This document shows, one piece after another, positions 1 to 7,436 of a stretch of 12,721 bases of DNA (position 1 is its first letter; the number at the start of each line of letters is the position of its first letter). Below the pieces are notes generated by a model that ran no database searches, was not told the origin of the DNA, and saw only the letters and a list, made by a program, of their open reading frames with translations. A program made the position numbers and the translations under genes. Source of the DNA: an uncultured Emergencia sp. (GTDB lineage Bacteria > Bacillota > Clostridia > Peptostreptococcales > Anaerovoracaceae); NCBI GenBank assembly GCA_902476665.1, contig CABSEO010000019.1, positions 1-12,721 on the forward strand, given 5' to 3'.

Positions 1-382
1 AGTGACCGTGAGAAGTATATTCACACATACAGACGTCTGTAATCACATAGACTTCGTCTTTATACTCTTCTTTAATGGCGCGTACGGCCTGCTGAACAAT
101 ACCGTTTTCTGCATAAGCCTGGCTGCCCTTTTCATCTTTTTCTTTTGGAATGCCAAATAACAGCACTTTATTCACACCATGCGCAAGACACTCGTCGATA
201 ACCTCCCTTGCTCTGTCCGGACTGTAGCGGTACTGTCCTTCCATGGCAGGGATCTCTGTCTTGATATTTTCTCCTTCTTCAAAGAAAATCGGATAGATCA
301 GACTGTCCCTGGAAGCTCTGGTCTCCCTGACCATACCTCGAATCAGCGGGTTTGCTCTCAGTCTTCTTGGTCTGTTAATCAT
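1..382 (-). CDS. hemB: Delta-aminolevulinic acid dehydratase (porphobilinogen synthase), N-terminal part
   Basis: HemB condenses two 5-aminolevulinate molecules to porphobilinogen in the cytoplasm. Only the first 127 codons are present; the gene runs off the left edge, and the family is usually about 320-330 residues. Visible family marks are the N-terminal RPRRLRANPLIRGMVRET stretch (residues 4-21), LLFGIP (74-79) and DVCMCEYTSHGH (116-127). C118 and C120 are the first two cysteines of the catalytic zinc site; the third would be residue 128, and the last base in the window fits a Cys codon. The ATG overlaps the end of cobA-hemD by 8 bases (375-382), and an AGGAG ribosome site lies about 9 bases upstream, so translation is probably coupled. 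It is the last gene of the operon visible here. Identification is firm; the C-terminal half, with the active-site lysines, cannot be judged. Confidence 0.97.
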   Translation of the reverse strand, partial: MINRPRRLRANPLIRGMVRETRASRDSLIYPIFFEEGENIKTEIPAMEGQYRYSPDRAREVIDECLAHGVNKVLLFGIPKEKDEKGSQAYAENGIVQQAVRAIKEEYKDEVYVITDVCMCEYTSHGH

Positions 383-1853
383 TACAATCACTCCTTACTT
401 TTTCGATCATACTATCTATCGTCGCTTTATCTGCGATTACAGTTTCAAAGCCGAATTTGTCAGCCTCTGCCGCCGTCTGTTTTCCGATACACAGGGCTCT
501 CACCCCTGTAAAATCCTCTCTGTCCTTCTGCGTCTTCACAAAGCCGTCTACACAGGATTTGCTGGTGAATGTCACATAATCCCAATCCGAAAGGTCATCG
601 ATTGCCTCGTGGCTCACATAAGAAGTCTCATACACAGGATAGTCCAAATAATCGATTCCTGCTGCAGATAGAGCATCTGTCAGTTCTGCCGTACCGATCT
701 TTGCTCTCAGCAGAATCACCTTACTGTCTCTGCTCACAAATCCGGAAGTGATCATTTCTTTTCCCAGAGTTTCACCGTCATAAACGGACGGAACAAAATC
801 AGCAGAAAGGCCATATTCTTTCAGAGCATCTGCTGTAGCACTGCCGATACATGCCAGCTTTTTACCGAAAACAAAACGCGCATCCCTACCGTTTTCAAGA
901 AGCCACGAGAAGAAGGATCGTACACCTTCTGTACTGGTAAATACCAGTGTGTCATAGTCTTCAAACGGTGGTGCAAGAGGTCTGATAAAAGCAGTTTCGA
1001 TACACGGATACAGTCTGGTTTCCGCGCCCAGAGCCCTCAGCCTGCTCTCCAGCCTGGATGCCTTGGATCTCGGCTGTGTCACAAGAATTCTCCTGCCTTT
1101 CAGCGGCAGATTTGAGAACCAGTCAAAGTCATCCGACAGAGAACATACCTTACCTACTGCAATGACTGCAGGTGACTTTACATGGTTAACAGAAACAGTT
1201 TCTTCTATATGAGCAAGATCTGAGATAAATTTTCTCTGCTTTGGATAAGTTCCGTTTTCAATTACGGCACAAGGCATATCTGCCTCCATACCGGCATCAA
1301 TCAAGCCTTTTGCAATACGTCCTACAGTAGCTACACTCATCATAAAAATCAGAGTTCCTTTCAGACGTACCAATGCGTCAAAATCAATAGAAAGCTCTGA
1401 GCCTGCCCGTGCGTGTCCTGTTATGATATGCAGGGAAGAACAGAAATCTCTGTGAGTTACGGGAATTCCAGCATAAGCCGGAACAGCAATAGAGGAAGTA
1501 ATGCCAGGCACAACCTGAAACTCCACTTTGTTTTCTGCCAGAAGTTCCAGCTCCTCTCCTCCTCTGCCAAAGACGAAAGGATCTCCACCTTTTAATCTGA
1601 CGACTATTTTACCCTCCAGTCCCTTTCGGAGAAGAATCTGATTGATCTCAGACTGTGGTACAGGATGATCTCCCACATTCTTACCCACATCGATGAGTTC
1701 TGCCCCTGGGGGAATTAAATCCATAATACTGTCACTGACCAGTCTGTCATAGACAATCACATCTGCTTCCCTGATAAGCCTCTGAGCTTTTACTGTCAGA
1801 AGCTCTTTATCTCCGGGACCTGCGCCGACTAAATAAACAATTCCTTTACTCAT
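375..1853 (-). CDS. cobA-hemD: Fused uroporphyrinogen-III C-methyltransferase / uroporphyrinogen-III synthase
   Basis: A 492-residue two-domain enzyme. Residues 1 to about 245 are the SAM-dependent methyltransferase that methylates uroporphyrinogen III at C2 and C7 to give precorrin-2: GAGPGD (10-15), KNVGDHPVPQSEIN (58-71), RLKGGDPFVFGRGGEE (86-101), VVPGITSS (114-121) and PVTHRDF (131-137). Residues from about 252 to the end are HemD, which closes hydroxymethylbilane with D-ring inversion: GRRILVTQPR, then LVFTSTEGVRSFF, ACIGSATADALKEYG, and VTFTSKSCVDGF near the end. Making substrate and product enzymes one protein may channel uroporphyrinogen III towards siroheme and cobalamin. A GGAGG site sits 6 bases before the ATG. 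The start overlaps the hemC end by 8 bases, and the stop overlaps the hemB start by 8 bases. The usual YMG-like motif of the methyltransferase reads M171-M172-S173 here. This fusion is known from clostridial cobalamin clusters. Confidence 0.96.
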   Translation of the reverse strand: MSKGIVYLVGAGPGDKELLTVKAQRLIREADVIVYDRLVSDSIMDLIPPGAELIDVGKNVGDHPVPQSEINQILLRKGLEGKIVVRLKGGDPFVFGRGGEELELLAENKVEFQVVPGITSSIAVPAYAGIPVTHRDFCSSLHIITGHARAGSELSIDFDALVRLKGTLIFMMSVATVGRIAKGLIDAGMEADMPCAVIENGTYPKQRKFISDLAHIEETVSVNHVKSPAVIAVGKVCSLSDDFDWFSNLPLKGRRILVTQPRSKASRLESRLRALGAETRLYPCIETAFIRPLAPPFEDYDTLVFTSTEGVRSFFSWLLENGRDARFVFGKKLACIGSATADALKEYGLSADFVPSVYDGETLGKEMITSGFVSRDSKVILLRAKIGTAELTDALSAAGIDYLDYPVYETSYVSHEAIDDLSDWDYVTFTSKSCVDGFVKTQKDREDFTGVRALCIGKQTAAEADKFGFETVIADKATIDSMIEKVRSDCND

Positions 1854-2733
1854 GGCTTTCCTCCGCTTTTTTCTTCATGGACAGCGCAAGCTCTCTTCCA
1901 AGAGCCTCTCCATCCTCCTTGTTTCCTATAATCTGATCAATATACTGATGTTCCTTTTCATCGACATAAAAACCGGAAATTGTGATTTTATCTCCGTCTA
2001 TCACCGCATAAGCCGCAACAGGTGAGCTGCAGCCGCCGTCCAGAGTTCTGACATAGCTTCTTTCTGCCAGAGCCACAAATCTTGCTTCTTCATCATCAAA
2101 GTCCTTCAAAAAAGGCACTTTATATCCGGCTCTTCCCTGTACAGCCAGGATTCCCTGACAGGCTGCCGGCAGTATCTCTTCTGTAGAGAAAAGCTTACTG
2201 ACTCTGTCTTCCAGAGAGAGTCTTTTAATACCGGCATACGCCAGCACTATGGCGTCAAACTCACCACGATCAAGTTTGGCAAGCCTGGTCTGCACATTGC
2301 CTCTTACAGGGCGTATCTCTGCGTCAGGATAAAGTCTGGCAAGCTGCAGAGTTCTTCTCAGACTGGAGGAGCCAAGCACCGGTGCCTCCGGCAGTTCTTT
2401 AAGTCCTTGTCGAAGAATCAGCGCATCTCTTGGATCTTCTCTTCTTGAAAAGGACAGCAGCGGGAGCTGTTCTGACACTTCCATCGGCATATCCTTCAGA
2501 CTGTGTACCGTAAGATCTGCTCGCTTGTCAAGAAGTGCCTTATCCAGCTCCTTGACGAAAAGCCCTTTTCCGCCAATCTTGTCCAGCGTTTTATCCAGAA
2601 TCATATCTCCTGTAGTTTTCATGGTGAGAAGAGAAACATCAATCGTCTCATCATATTTTTTTATGGCATCAATGACCATTTCTGACTGGATTACCGCCAG
2701 TCTGCTTTCTCTGCTTCCTATAATAACTTTCAT
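1846..2733 (-). CDS. hemC: Porphobilinogen deaminase (hydroxymethylbilane synthase)
   Basis: HemC polymerises four porphobilinogen units into hydroxymethylbilane, the substrate of the HemD domain encoded next. The 295-residue length is normal for the family. Visible motifs are GSRESRLAVIQSE at the N-terminus, VHSLKDMP (77-83) with the catalytic aspartate D81, GSSSLRR (121-127), GNVQTRLAKLDRGEFDAIVLA (145-165) with binding arginines, CQGILAVQ (192-199), and LDGGCSSPVAAYA with C235, the expected attachment point of the dipyrromethane cofactor. The ATG shares one base with the stop codon of the upstream precorrin-2 dehydrogenase (TGATG), and the end overlaps cobA-hemD by 8 bases, so it is translationally coupled on both sides. 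A weak AAAGG site lies about 9 bases upstream. No key residue looks missing. Confidence 0.97.
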   Translation of the reverse strand: MKVIIGSRESRLAVIQSEMVIDAIKKYDETIDVSLLTMKTTGDMILDKTLDKIGGKGLFVKELDKALLDKRADLTVHSLKDMPMEVSEQLPLLSFSRREDPRDALILRQGLKELPEAPVLGSSSLRRTLQLARLYPDAEIRPVRGNVQTRLAKLDRGEFDAIVLAYAGIKRLSLEDRVSKLFSTEEILPAACQGILAVQGRAGYKVPFLKDFDDEEARFVALAERSYVRTLDGGCSSPVAAYAVIDGDKITISGFYVDEKEHQYIDQIIGNKEDGEALGRELALSMKKKAEESHE

Positions 2734-3197
2734 CAGTATGCCTTTCCTTCTATCGCTTTTCTGACAGCTGCAGCTGCTCTTCTTGTCGCGTGGTGATCTC
2801 TGCCGCTGCCGACAATTCCTGCTGTCACTTCTTCACCTGCCGCAATGGCCGGAAAATAAAAATTACATTCTTCCCTGCTGTCACATACACTGACCAGCAT
2901 ATTTTTTTCTTTGGCATCTATTCCTGCCTGTCTGTTTACCTGTCTGCAGTCAGTACAGGCAAGCACCATATAACAGTCTTTTAAGTATTTTTTATCATAA
3001 TTGTCCCTGATATATGTCAGCTTTCCCTGTTCTGCCAGTTCTAGTATTTCAGAGACTGCTGAAGGCGACACACAGACCACAGTAAAGCCAAATTTCATCA
3101 GCGTCCTGATTCGACGATCTGCAATGCTGCCTCCTCCAATGACCAGTACTTTCTTTCCTTCAGGAGGTACAAATACCGGAAAAAATCTATGCTCCAT
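2733..3197 (-). CDS. Precorrin-2 dehydrogenase (SirC/Met8-like, short form)
   Basis: Predicted NAD-dependent oxidation of precorrin-2 to sirohydrochlorin, the branch point between siroheme and anaerobic cobalamin. The 154 residues form a Rossmann domain: KKVLVIGGGSIADRR (15-29) is the nucleotide-binding loop, followed by VLACTDCRQVN (78-88) and VSVCDSREECNFYFPAI (102-118), which matches the conserved block holding the proposed catalytic aspartate (D106). The protein stops soon after this block. Single-function SirC and Met8p are about 200 residues or more, and CysG also carries a methyltransferase, so the C-terminal helical domain is cut down here and no chelatase function can be assumed. The ATG overlaps the end of cbiJ by 11 bases and has a GGAGG site about 7 bases upstream. 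The stop shares one base with the hemC start. A separate cobalt chelatase (CbiK or CbiX) would be needed and is not in the window. Confidence 0.9.
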   Translation of the reverse strand: MEHRFFPVFVPPEGKKVLVIGGGSIADRRIRTLMKFGFTVVCVSPSAVSEILELAEQGKLTYIRDNYDKKYLKDCYMVLACTDCRQVNRQAGIDAKEKNMLVSVCDSREECNFYFPAIAAGEEVTAGIVGSGRDHHATRRAAAAVRKAIEGKAY

Positions 3198-3963
3198 AAA
3201 ACGCCTCCGCTTTCTCTATGACTTTCTCCATGCCAAAGCCTTCTTCTGCAAGAGGCCTTCCGATCACAATCATATGATATCCGGCAGAAAGACATGCCAG
3301 TTTATCGTCAAACCCTCCCGGTTTTCCGGTGTTTTTTGTAACCAGCCATTTGCATCCATACTGCTCCATCATAGCCAGATTCATCTCTTTTGTGAAAGGT
3401 CCCTGCATCGCAACGATGTGCTTGGAAGCGATACCGGCAGAAAGACAACTTTCGATAGACGAAATGGTTGGCAGCACCCTTGCCACCACCCTTTTTTCTA
3501 TATCCTTAAGCTCTGCATAGGCTGACAATTCCTTTGCTCCTGTGGTAAGAAGAATTTTTTCATCATTCCGGTTTAACAGCTCTACTGCCTCTAAAATAGA
3601 GGAAACTGCCACAACACCATCAGGAGGCATTTTTCCTTCCTCACGAAGAAGACGCACATAAGGAATACCACATTTTTCACTGGCTGCACGGATATTCTCC
3701 GTTACCAGCTGTGCATAAGGATGGGTTGCATCTATCACCATGCCATATACCCCTGTAGATAACAGCTTTATCATATCATGCTGATCCAGCCTTCCCTCTA
3801 TCACTGAAAGACCTGAAATATCTTCCAGAACCTCAGTGCCGTACTCTGTTGCAACACAAAAATCCGCCCGATCCTGCCAGCCTCTCTCATAAAATGTCCT
3901 TGCCAGGCAATGTCCTTCAAAAGTACCTGCAAATACTAAAATTTTAAATGCCTTTGTATCCAC
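3187..3963 (-). CDS. cbiJ: Cobalt-precorrin-6A reductase
   Basis: CbiJ (CobK family) reduces a ring double bond of cobalt-precorrin-6A with NAD(P)H. The 258-residue length is typical. Visible marks are the N-terminal nucleotide-binding strand and loop ILVFAGTFEG (8-17), VIDATHPYAQLVTENI in the first third, LLTTGAKELSAY in the middle, then VAMQGPFTKEMN and LVTKNTGKPGGFDDK, which match the conserved substrate-site blocks of the family. The chosen start is GTG (bases 3963-3961) inside the end of cbiH, giving a 20-base overlap. No good Shine-Dalgarno site precedes it and no nearby in-frame ATG would keep the first strand, so translation probably depends on coupling to cbiH. Its stop overlaps the next gene by 11 bases. 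Confidence 0.93.
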   Translation of the reverse strand: MDTKAFKILVFAGTFEGHCLARTFYERGWQDRADFCVATEYGTEVLEDISGLSVIEGRLDQHDMIKLLSTGVYGMVIDATHPYAQLVTENIRAASEKCGIPYVRLLREEGKMPPDGVVAVSSILEAVELLNRNDEKILLTTGAKELSAYAELKDIEKRVVARVLPTISSIESCLSAGIASKHIVAMQGPFTKEMNLAMMEQYGCKWLVTKNTGKPGGFDDKLACLSAGYHMIVIGRPLAEEGFGMEKVIEKAEAFYGA

Positions 3964-4675
3964 GTGGTGTTACCAGCTTTCCATTAATGACTTTGGTCTG
4001 ACTGTTGCCGATAAAGACTGTCGTAAACATGTCAATATCATCATTATTTTTTAAATCCGCAAGAGTGCAGACAACGCCGCGTTCCCCATCTCTTCCGATA
4101 TTCTTTACATAGCCGCATGGAGTATCCCATCCTTTAGAACTGCTCATAATTTCTGCCGCCTTGTCTATATAGTCGTGACGCTTTTTGCTCTTCGGATTAT
4201 ACAAACAGATTACAAAATCCGCTTCTGCTGCCAGTGACAGTCTTTTTTCGATTTTCTCCCACGGTGTCAAAAGATCAGACAGAGAAATCACTGCAAAGTC
4301 GTGTATCAGCGGTGCACCTAAAACAGCTGCGCCGCTACAGGCTGCAGTAATGCCCGGTACTGTAACAACTTCAACGTCGGGATGGCTTTCTGCAACCTCT
4401 GCCATAACACCTGCCATACCATAAACACCGGCATCTCCGCTGCACACGAAAGCTACTGTCTTGCCCTCCAGTGCGGCATCAAGTGCCAATCTGCAGCGGT
4501 CCACCTCCTGCTTCATGGCTGTGGATTTTACTTCTTTACCGTCTGTCAGATCTTTTACTAATTCCACATACAAGGTATATCCGACGATCACGTCACTCTC
4601 AGAAATAGCTGCTTTCGCCTGAGGTGTCATATATTCCGGATTACCGGGACCGATTCCTACTACATATATCTTCAT
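3944..4675 (-). CDS. cbiH: Cobalt-precorrin-3B C17-methyltransferase
   Basis: CbiH (CobJ family) methylates C17 of cobalt-precorrin-3, the step tied to ring contraction in the anaerobic route. The 243 residues are one tetrapyrrole methylase domain: YVVGIGPGNPEYMTPQA at the N-terminus is the first SAM-site loop, followed by VGYTLYVELV, FVCSGDAGVYGMAG, VVTVPGITAACSGAAVLGAP and FVICLYNPKSKKR. The SGDAGVYGM and LYNPKS.KR blocks separate CbiH from the other methylases in this operon. There is no C-terminal iron-sulfur extension of the kind seen in the longer CbiH60 type. The ATG follows the hemA stop directly (TAA then ATG) with AGAGG about 9 bases upstream, and the end overlaps cbiJ by 20 bases. 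Confidence 0.96.
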   Translation of the reverse strand: MKIYVVGIGPGNPEYMTPQAKAAISESDVIVGYTLYVELVKDLTDGKEVKSTAMKQEVDRCRLALDAALEGKTVAFVCSGDAGVYGMAGVMAEVAESHPDVEVVTVPGITAACSGAAVLGAPLIHDFAVISLSDLLTPWEKIEKRLSLAAEADFVICLYNPKSKKRHDYIDKAAEIMSSSKGWDTPCGYVKNIGRDGERGVVCTLADLKNNDDIDMFTTVFIGNSQTKVINGKLVTPRGYKGI

Positions 4676-5683
4676 TTATTTATCCTCTTTCGTCTGCAGA
4701 CTTTCCCTGAAGCTGTGCCACTTGTGAAAGTCCGTCATATATTTTTCAATAATCTTTTCAATCTCTTTCATCTGTTCTTCCTGACAGGCATCTCTGATGT
4801 CTCTGCCTAAAGAGTCGATATCGTAATATCGTACATGTTCAAGTTCTTCCACCTTAGGATCGATATCTCTCGGCACAGCCAAATCAATAAATACTTCAGG
4901 AATTCTCTCCATTGTACTGACTTCATCAAAATACACCGTATAGTGCGGACTGAGTGTGGCGCTGACCACTGCATCCGCTTCGGCCATGGCCTGATAACGG
5001 TCAGCATAATTGACTGTTTTTGTACCTTTCGGCACAATGTTTTCACCATGACGGTACTGTCTCAGTGTCATAGTTGGAGAAAGACCTTCCTTCACCAGCA
5101 ATTCACACACCAGCCGTCCAATCATGCCATTACCGATAACCAGCACATTTTTCAGCTTCGGATTTGTCTGAATCAGTTTCACAGCACGCGAAGCGGTAGA
5201 GTTATCATCCACTTTAAAATCTATCAGAGTTTTTACCTTTTTCCCGGCACTGACTCCGGTGCGGAATACGACATTCAGAATCGTATCAGTAGCTTTTGCC
5301 GCCTGCGCAGCTTTCAGCGCATCATCCACCTGAGTCACAATCTGATCGTCACCCCAGATCTGAGATTCAGCACCAGCCGCAACTTTGCACAGATGAGAAA
5401 TGGCATCGTCACCTGTAAGGGTCCGGTTCATATGTACATAGTCTGCATAGTTGACATCAATTGCACTGCAAAGTTCCTCAAAGGGATTCAGTTCTGCCTC
5501 TTCGGAAAGAGACAGATAAAGTTCTGTGCGATTGCAGGTTGCAATCAGAACTGCCCCCAGAATCTCCTCTCTTTCTTTCAGCATATCATAAATCTGTCCT
5601 GTCTGTGTCTTTGTGCAGGAAAAGATTTCTCTTTCTCCCAGAGAAGCCATATTATAATCTATATAAGACATGATAAGGTTCAA
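4676..5683 (-). CDS. hemA: Glutamyl-tRNA reductase, short divergent form
   Basis: HemA reduces glutamyl-tRNA(Glu) to glutamate-1-semialdehyde, the first step of C5 tetrapyrrole synthesis. Visible marks are LIATCNRTELY (46-56) with catalytic C50, ISHLCKVAAGAESQIWGDDQ (95-114) with H97 at the place of the catalytic histidine, GKKVKT (147-152), and the NADPH loop LVIGNGMIGRLV (181-192). Oddities: the usual NHKTAPVxxRE start reads DYNMASLGERE, GExQILGQ reads GDDQIVTQ, and the NRT motif after the Rossmann loop is absent. The protein ends at 335 residues, just after a spinal-helix-like segment with FHKW, so most of the dimerisation domain of normal 400-450-residue enzymes is missing. I chose the TTG start at 5683, which overlaps the cbiG stop (TTGA) and has GGAAG 8 bases upstream. 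The next ATG, at 5671, would remove part of the first beta strand. The stop abuts cbiH. Confidence 0.9.
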   Translation of the reverse strand: MNLIMSYIDYNMASLGEREIFSCTKTQTGQIYDMLKEREEILGAVLIATCNRTELYLSLSEEAELNPFEELCSAIDVNYADYVHMNRTLTGDDAISHLCKVAAGAESQIWGDDQIVTQVDDALKAAQAAKATDTILNVVFRTGVSAGKKVKTLIDFKVDDNSTASRAVKLIQTNPKLKNVLVIGNGMIGRLVCELLVKEGLSPTMTLRQYRHGENIVPKGTKTVNYADRYQAMAEADAVVSATLSPHYTVYFDEVSTMERIPEVFIDLAVPRDIDPKVEELEHVRYYDIDSLGRDIRDACQEEQMKEIEKIIEKYMTDFHKWHSFRESLQTKEDK

Positions 5684-6684
5684 AATTTACACTTCCAATC
5701 TTTTATGGCCAGGGCGCAGGTAATACCGCTTCCACTGGCTTTTGATAATATTTTTTTTCCCATACCGCTGCCAAGTACTGCACTGCGTTCGCAGACGTTG
5801 TCCACGCCAGTAACCTTTTTTACAAGCTCAGAGGAGGTAAAATCTCCGGCAGCCTGCTGAAGCTCCTCTGCAGTATAGGTGACAAAGGGAATCCTGTACT
5901 TCTCGCTGAAATCCAGAATACACCTTTCGTTTTTTTTCAGGTCGATAGAGCAGATCTTCTCCACCGCCGCAATATCAATGCGATTTTCGGCAAGCTGACT
6001 TAAAATAAAATTTTCAAAAGTATGGCTGCTGACGCCTTTACGGCAGCCTGTACCGAGAGTCACAATCTTTGGAACCACATGAAAGGTTTCGGCAAAGGGC
6101 TGACCTTTTCCTGATAGACTTACACAGATGCCGATTTCTGCAGGTCCCTCTGTCAGTTCTGCAGGAATCTCACCCTGTAAAGGAAAACTGCTTAGTATGC
6201 CGATTCTCTCTCCTTTCAGAACTGCAGAGGAAACCTTCTTGATTCCTCTTACATCCGTAATGACACAGCCTGCATCCTTGCTCCATACATCCACTGCAAA
6301 CTTGCCGTTGATATCCGTAGCAGTCGTCATTATCGGCTCAGCCCCCAGGAGCTTTCCAAGTTTCAATGCCGCCCGGTTGGCTCCGCCCAGATGTCCGGAA
6401 AGCAGCGGTATGACATAACGTCCCGCCTCATCCATCACCACCACGGCAGGATCCTGATCTTTGGACTTAATAAGCGGTGCAATAAGCCGAACTGTAATGC
6501 CTGTGGCACAGATGAAAAGGAAGGTGTCTTTTTCTGCAAAGTTTTCTGCCAGATATTCCTTCGCACTTCCTGTTTTCTTATCGAAAATTTCTGTACAGAC
6601 ACCCTGTTTCTTCAGTTTTTCCGCCGCAGCGTGCGCCAGTTCCATTCCTCTGGCTGTAAAAGCCAGAATACCGACATTTTCCAT
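5680..6684 (-). CDS. cbiG: Cobalt-precorrin-5A hydrolase
   Basis: CbiG opens the delta-lactone of cobalt-precorrin-5A and releases acetaldehyde, a reaction found only in the anaerobic pathway. The 334 residues show the family order: an N-terminal domain with FICATGITVRLIAPLIKSKD and the conserved block VVMDEAGRYVIPLLSGHLGGAN, a middle linker (TTATDINGKFAVDVWSKD), and a C-terminal domain beginning with IVTLGTGCRKGVS and closing with AVLGSGMGKKILSKASGSGI. Length is normal and no key block is missing. The ATG shares one base with the cbiF stop (TAATG) and has AGAGG about 10 bases upstream. The stop TGA overlaps the TTG start of hemA by 4 bases. With cbiD, it marks this as the oxygen-independent route. 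Confidence 0.96.
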   Translation of the reverse strand: MENVGILAFTARGMELAHAAAEKLKKQGVCTEIFDKKTGSAKEYLAENFAEKDTFLFICATGITVRLIAPLIKSKDQDPAVVVMDEAGRYVIPLLSGHLGGANRAALKLGKLLGAEPIMTTATDINGKFAVDVWSKDAGCVITDVRGIKKVSSAVLKGERIGILSSFPLQGEIPAELTEGPAEIGICVSLSGKGQPFAETFHVVPKIVTLGTGCRKGVSSHTFENFILSQLAENRIDIAAVEKICSIDLKKNERCILDFSEKYRIPFVTYTAEELQQAAGDFTSSELVKKVTGVDNVCERSAVLGSGMGKKILSKASGSGITCALAIKDWKCKF

Positions 6685-7433
6685 TATTTGCTTGCCTCTC
6701 TGAACAGATGAGTGAAAGCAGGATCATAGAGTTTGGAACGCTCATATTCACTTCCTAAAAATCCTCCCACCATAATCAGCGCCATTTTATTAATGCCGTT
6801 TTCCTCTGCCGCTTTTGCAATATCTTTTACCGTAGTGCGTATCACTTTTTCGTCAGGCCAGGTGGCTTTGTATACGATGGCAGCCGGAGAGTCAGGTTCA
6901 TATCCTCCTGCAATCAGCCGCTCGGAAAGTTCTGCTAGCATGGTAGAAGTCAGGAAAACCACCATAGTGGCACCATGAGCGGCAAGTTTTGAAATTTCTT
7001 CTTTTTCCGGCACAGGGGTTCTTCCCGCCATTCTGGTAAGAATCACCGTCTGACTTACATTAGGCAGAGTATACTCTGCGTTTAATGCTGCCGCAGCGCC
7101 GATAAATGAGCTGACACCGGGTACGGAAACATATTCCATACCTTCTCGATCCAGAATATCCATCTGCTCTCTGATAGCGCCGTAAATGCAGGGATCTCCT
7201 GTATGAAGACGAACCACTTCCCTGCCCCTGTTTTCTTTCATGACCTCGATAACCTCTTCCAGAGTCATCTTGGCGCTGTTATAGATTTTACATTCCGGTT
7301 TTGCGTAATCCAGCAAAGCCGGATTTACCAGCGATCCTGCATAGATGATAACATCTGCTTTTTTTAATAACTCCGCACCTCTGACAGTAATTAAATCTGC
7401 GGCACCGGGGCCTGCTCCGATAAAGTATATCAT
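6684..7433 (-). CDS. cbiF: Cobalt-precorrin-4 C11-methyltransferase
   Basis: CbiF (CobM family) methylates C11 of cobalt-precorrin-4. The 249 residues form one tetrapyrrole methylase domain: IYFIGAGPGAADLITVRGAE at the N-terminus, VIIYAGSLVNPALL, then RLHTGDPCIYGAIREQMD, YVSVPGVSSFIGAAAALN, QTVILTRMAGRTPVPE and AAIVYKATWPDEKVIR. The YAGSLVNP, HTGDP..YGA.REQM and TR..GRTPVPE blocks are specific to CbiF/CobM among the methylases. The ATG lies 3 bases after the cbiL stop, with an AAGGAG site about 11 bases upstream inside the end of cbiL. Its stop shares one base with the cbiG start. No unusual residue was noticed. Confidence 0.97.
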   Translation of the reverse strand: MIYFIGAGPGAADLITVRGAELLKKADVIIYAGSLVNPALLDYAKPECKIYNSAKMTLEEVIEVMKENRGREVVRLHTGDPCIYGAIREQMDILDREGMEYVSVPGVSSFIGAAAALNAEYTLPNVSQTVILTRMAGRTPVPEKEEISKLAAHGATMVVFLTSTMLAELSERLIAGGYEPDSPAAIVYKATWPDEKVIRTTVKDIAKAAEENGINKMALIMVGGFLGSEYERSKLYDPAFTHLFREASK

Positions 7434-7436
7434 AAT

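Noticed and set aside
179..511. Plus-strand open frame over the hemB/cobA-hemD junction
   Set aside because: Antisense to two well-supported genes; no motif.
3098..3295. Minus-strand frame over the cbiJ/precorrin-2 dehydrogenase junction
   Set aside because: It overlaps two better supported frames on the same strand and has no family motif.
3001..3525. Plus-strand open frame of 174 codons
   Set aside because: It lies antisense to cbiJ and the precorrin-2 dehydrogenase, shows no domain and has low-complexity Ser/Phe/Cys composition typical of shadow frames.
4835..5860. Long plus-strand open frame of 341 codons
   Set aside because: It is antisense to hemA and the end of cbiG, both with clear conserved motifs. 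Its translation is Cys/His/Phe-rich without a recognisable domain.
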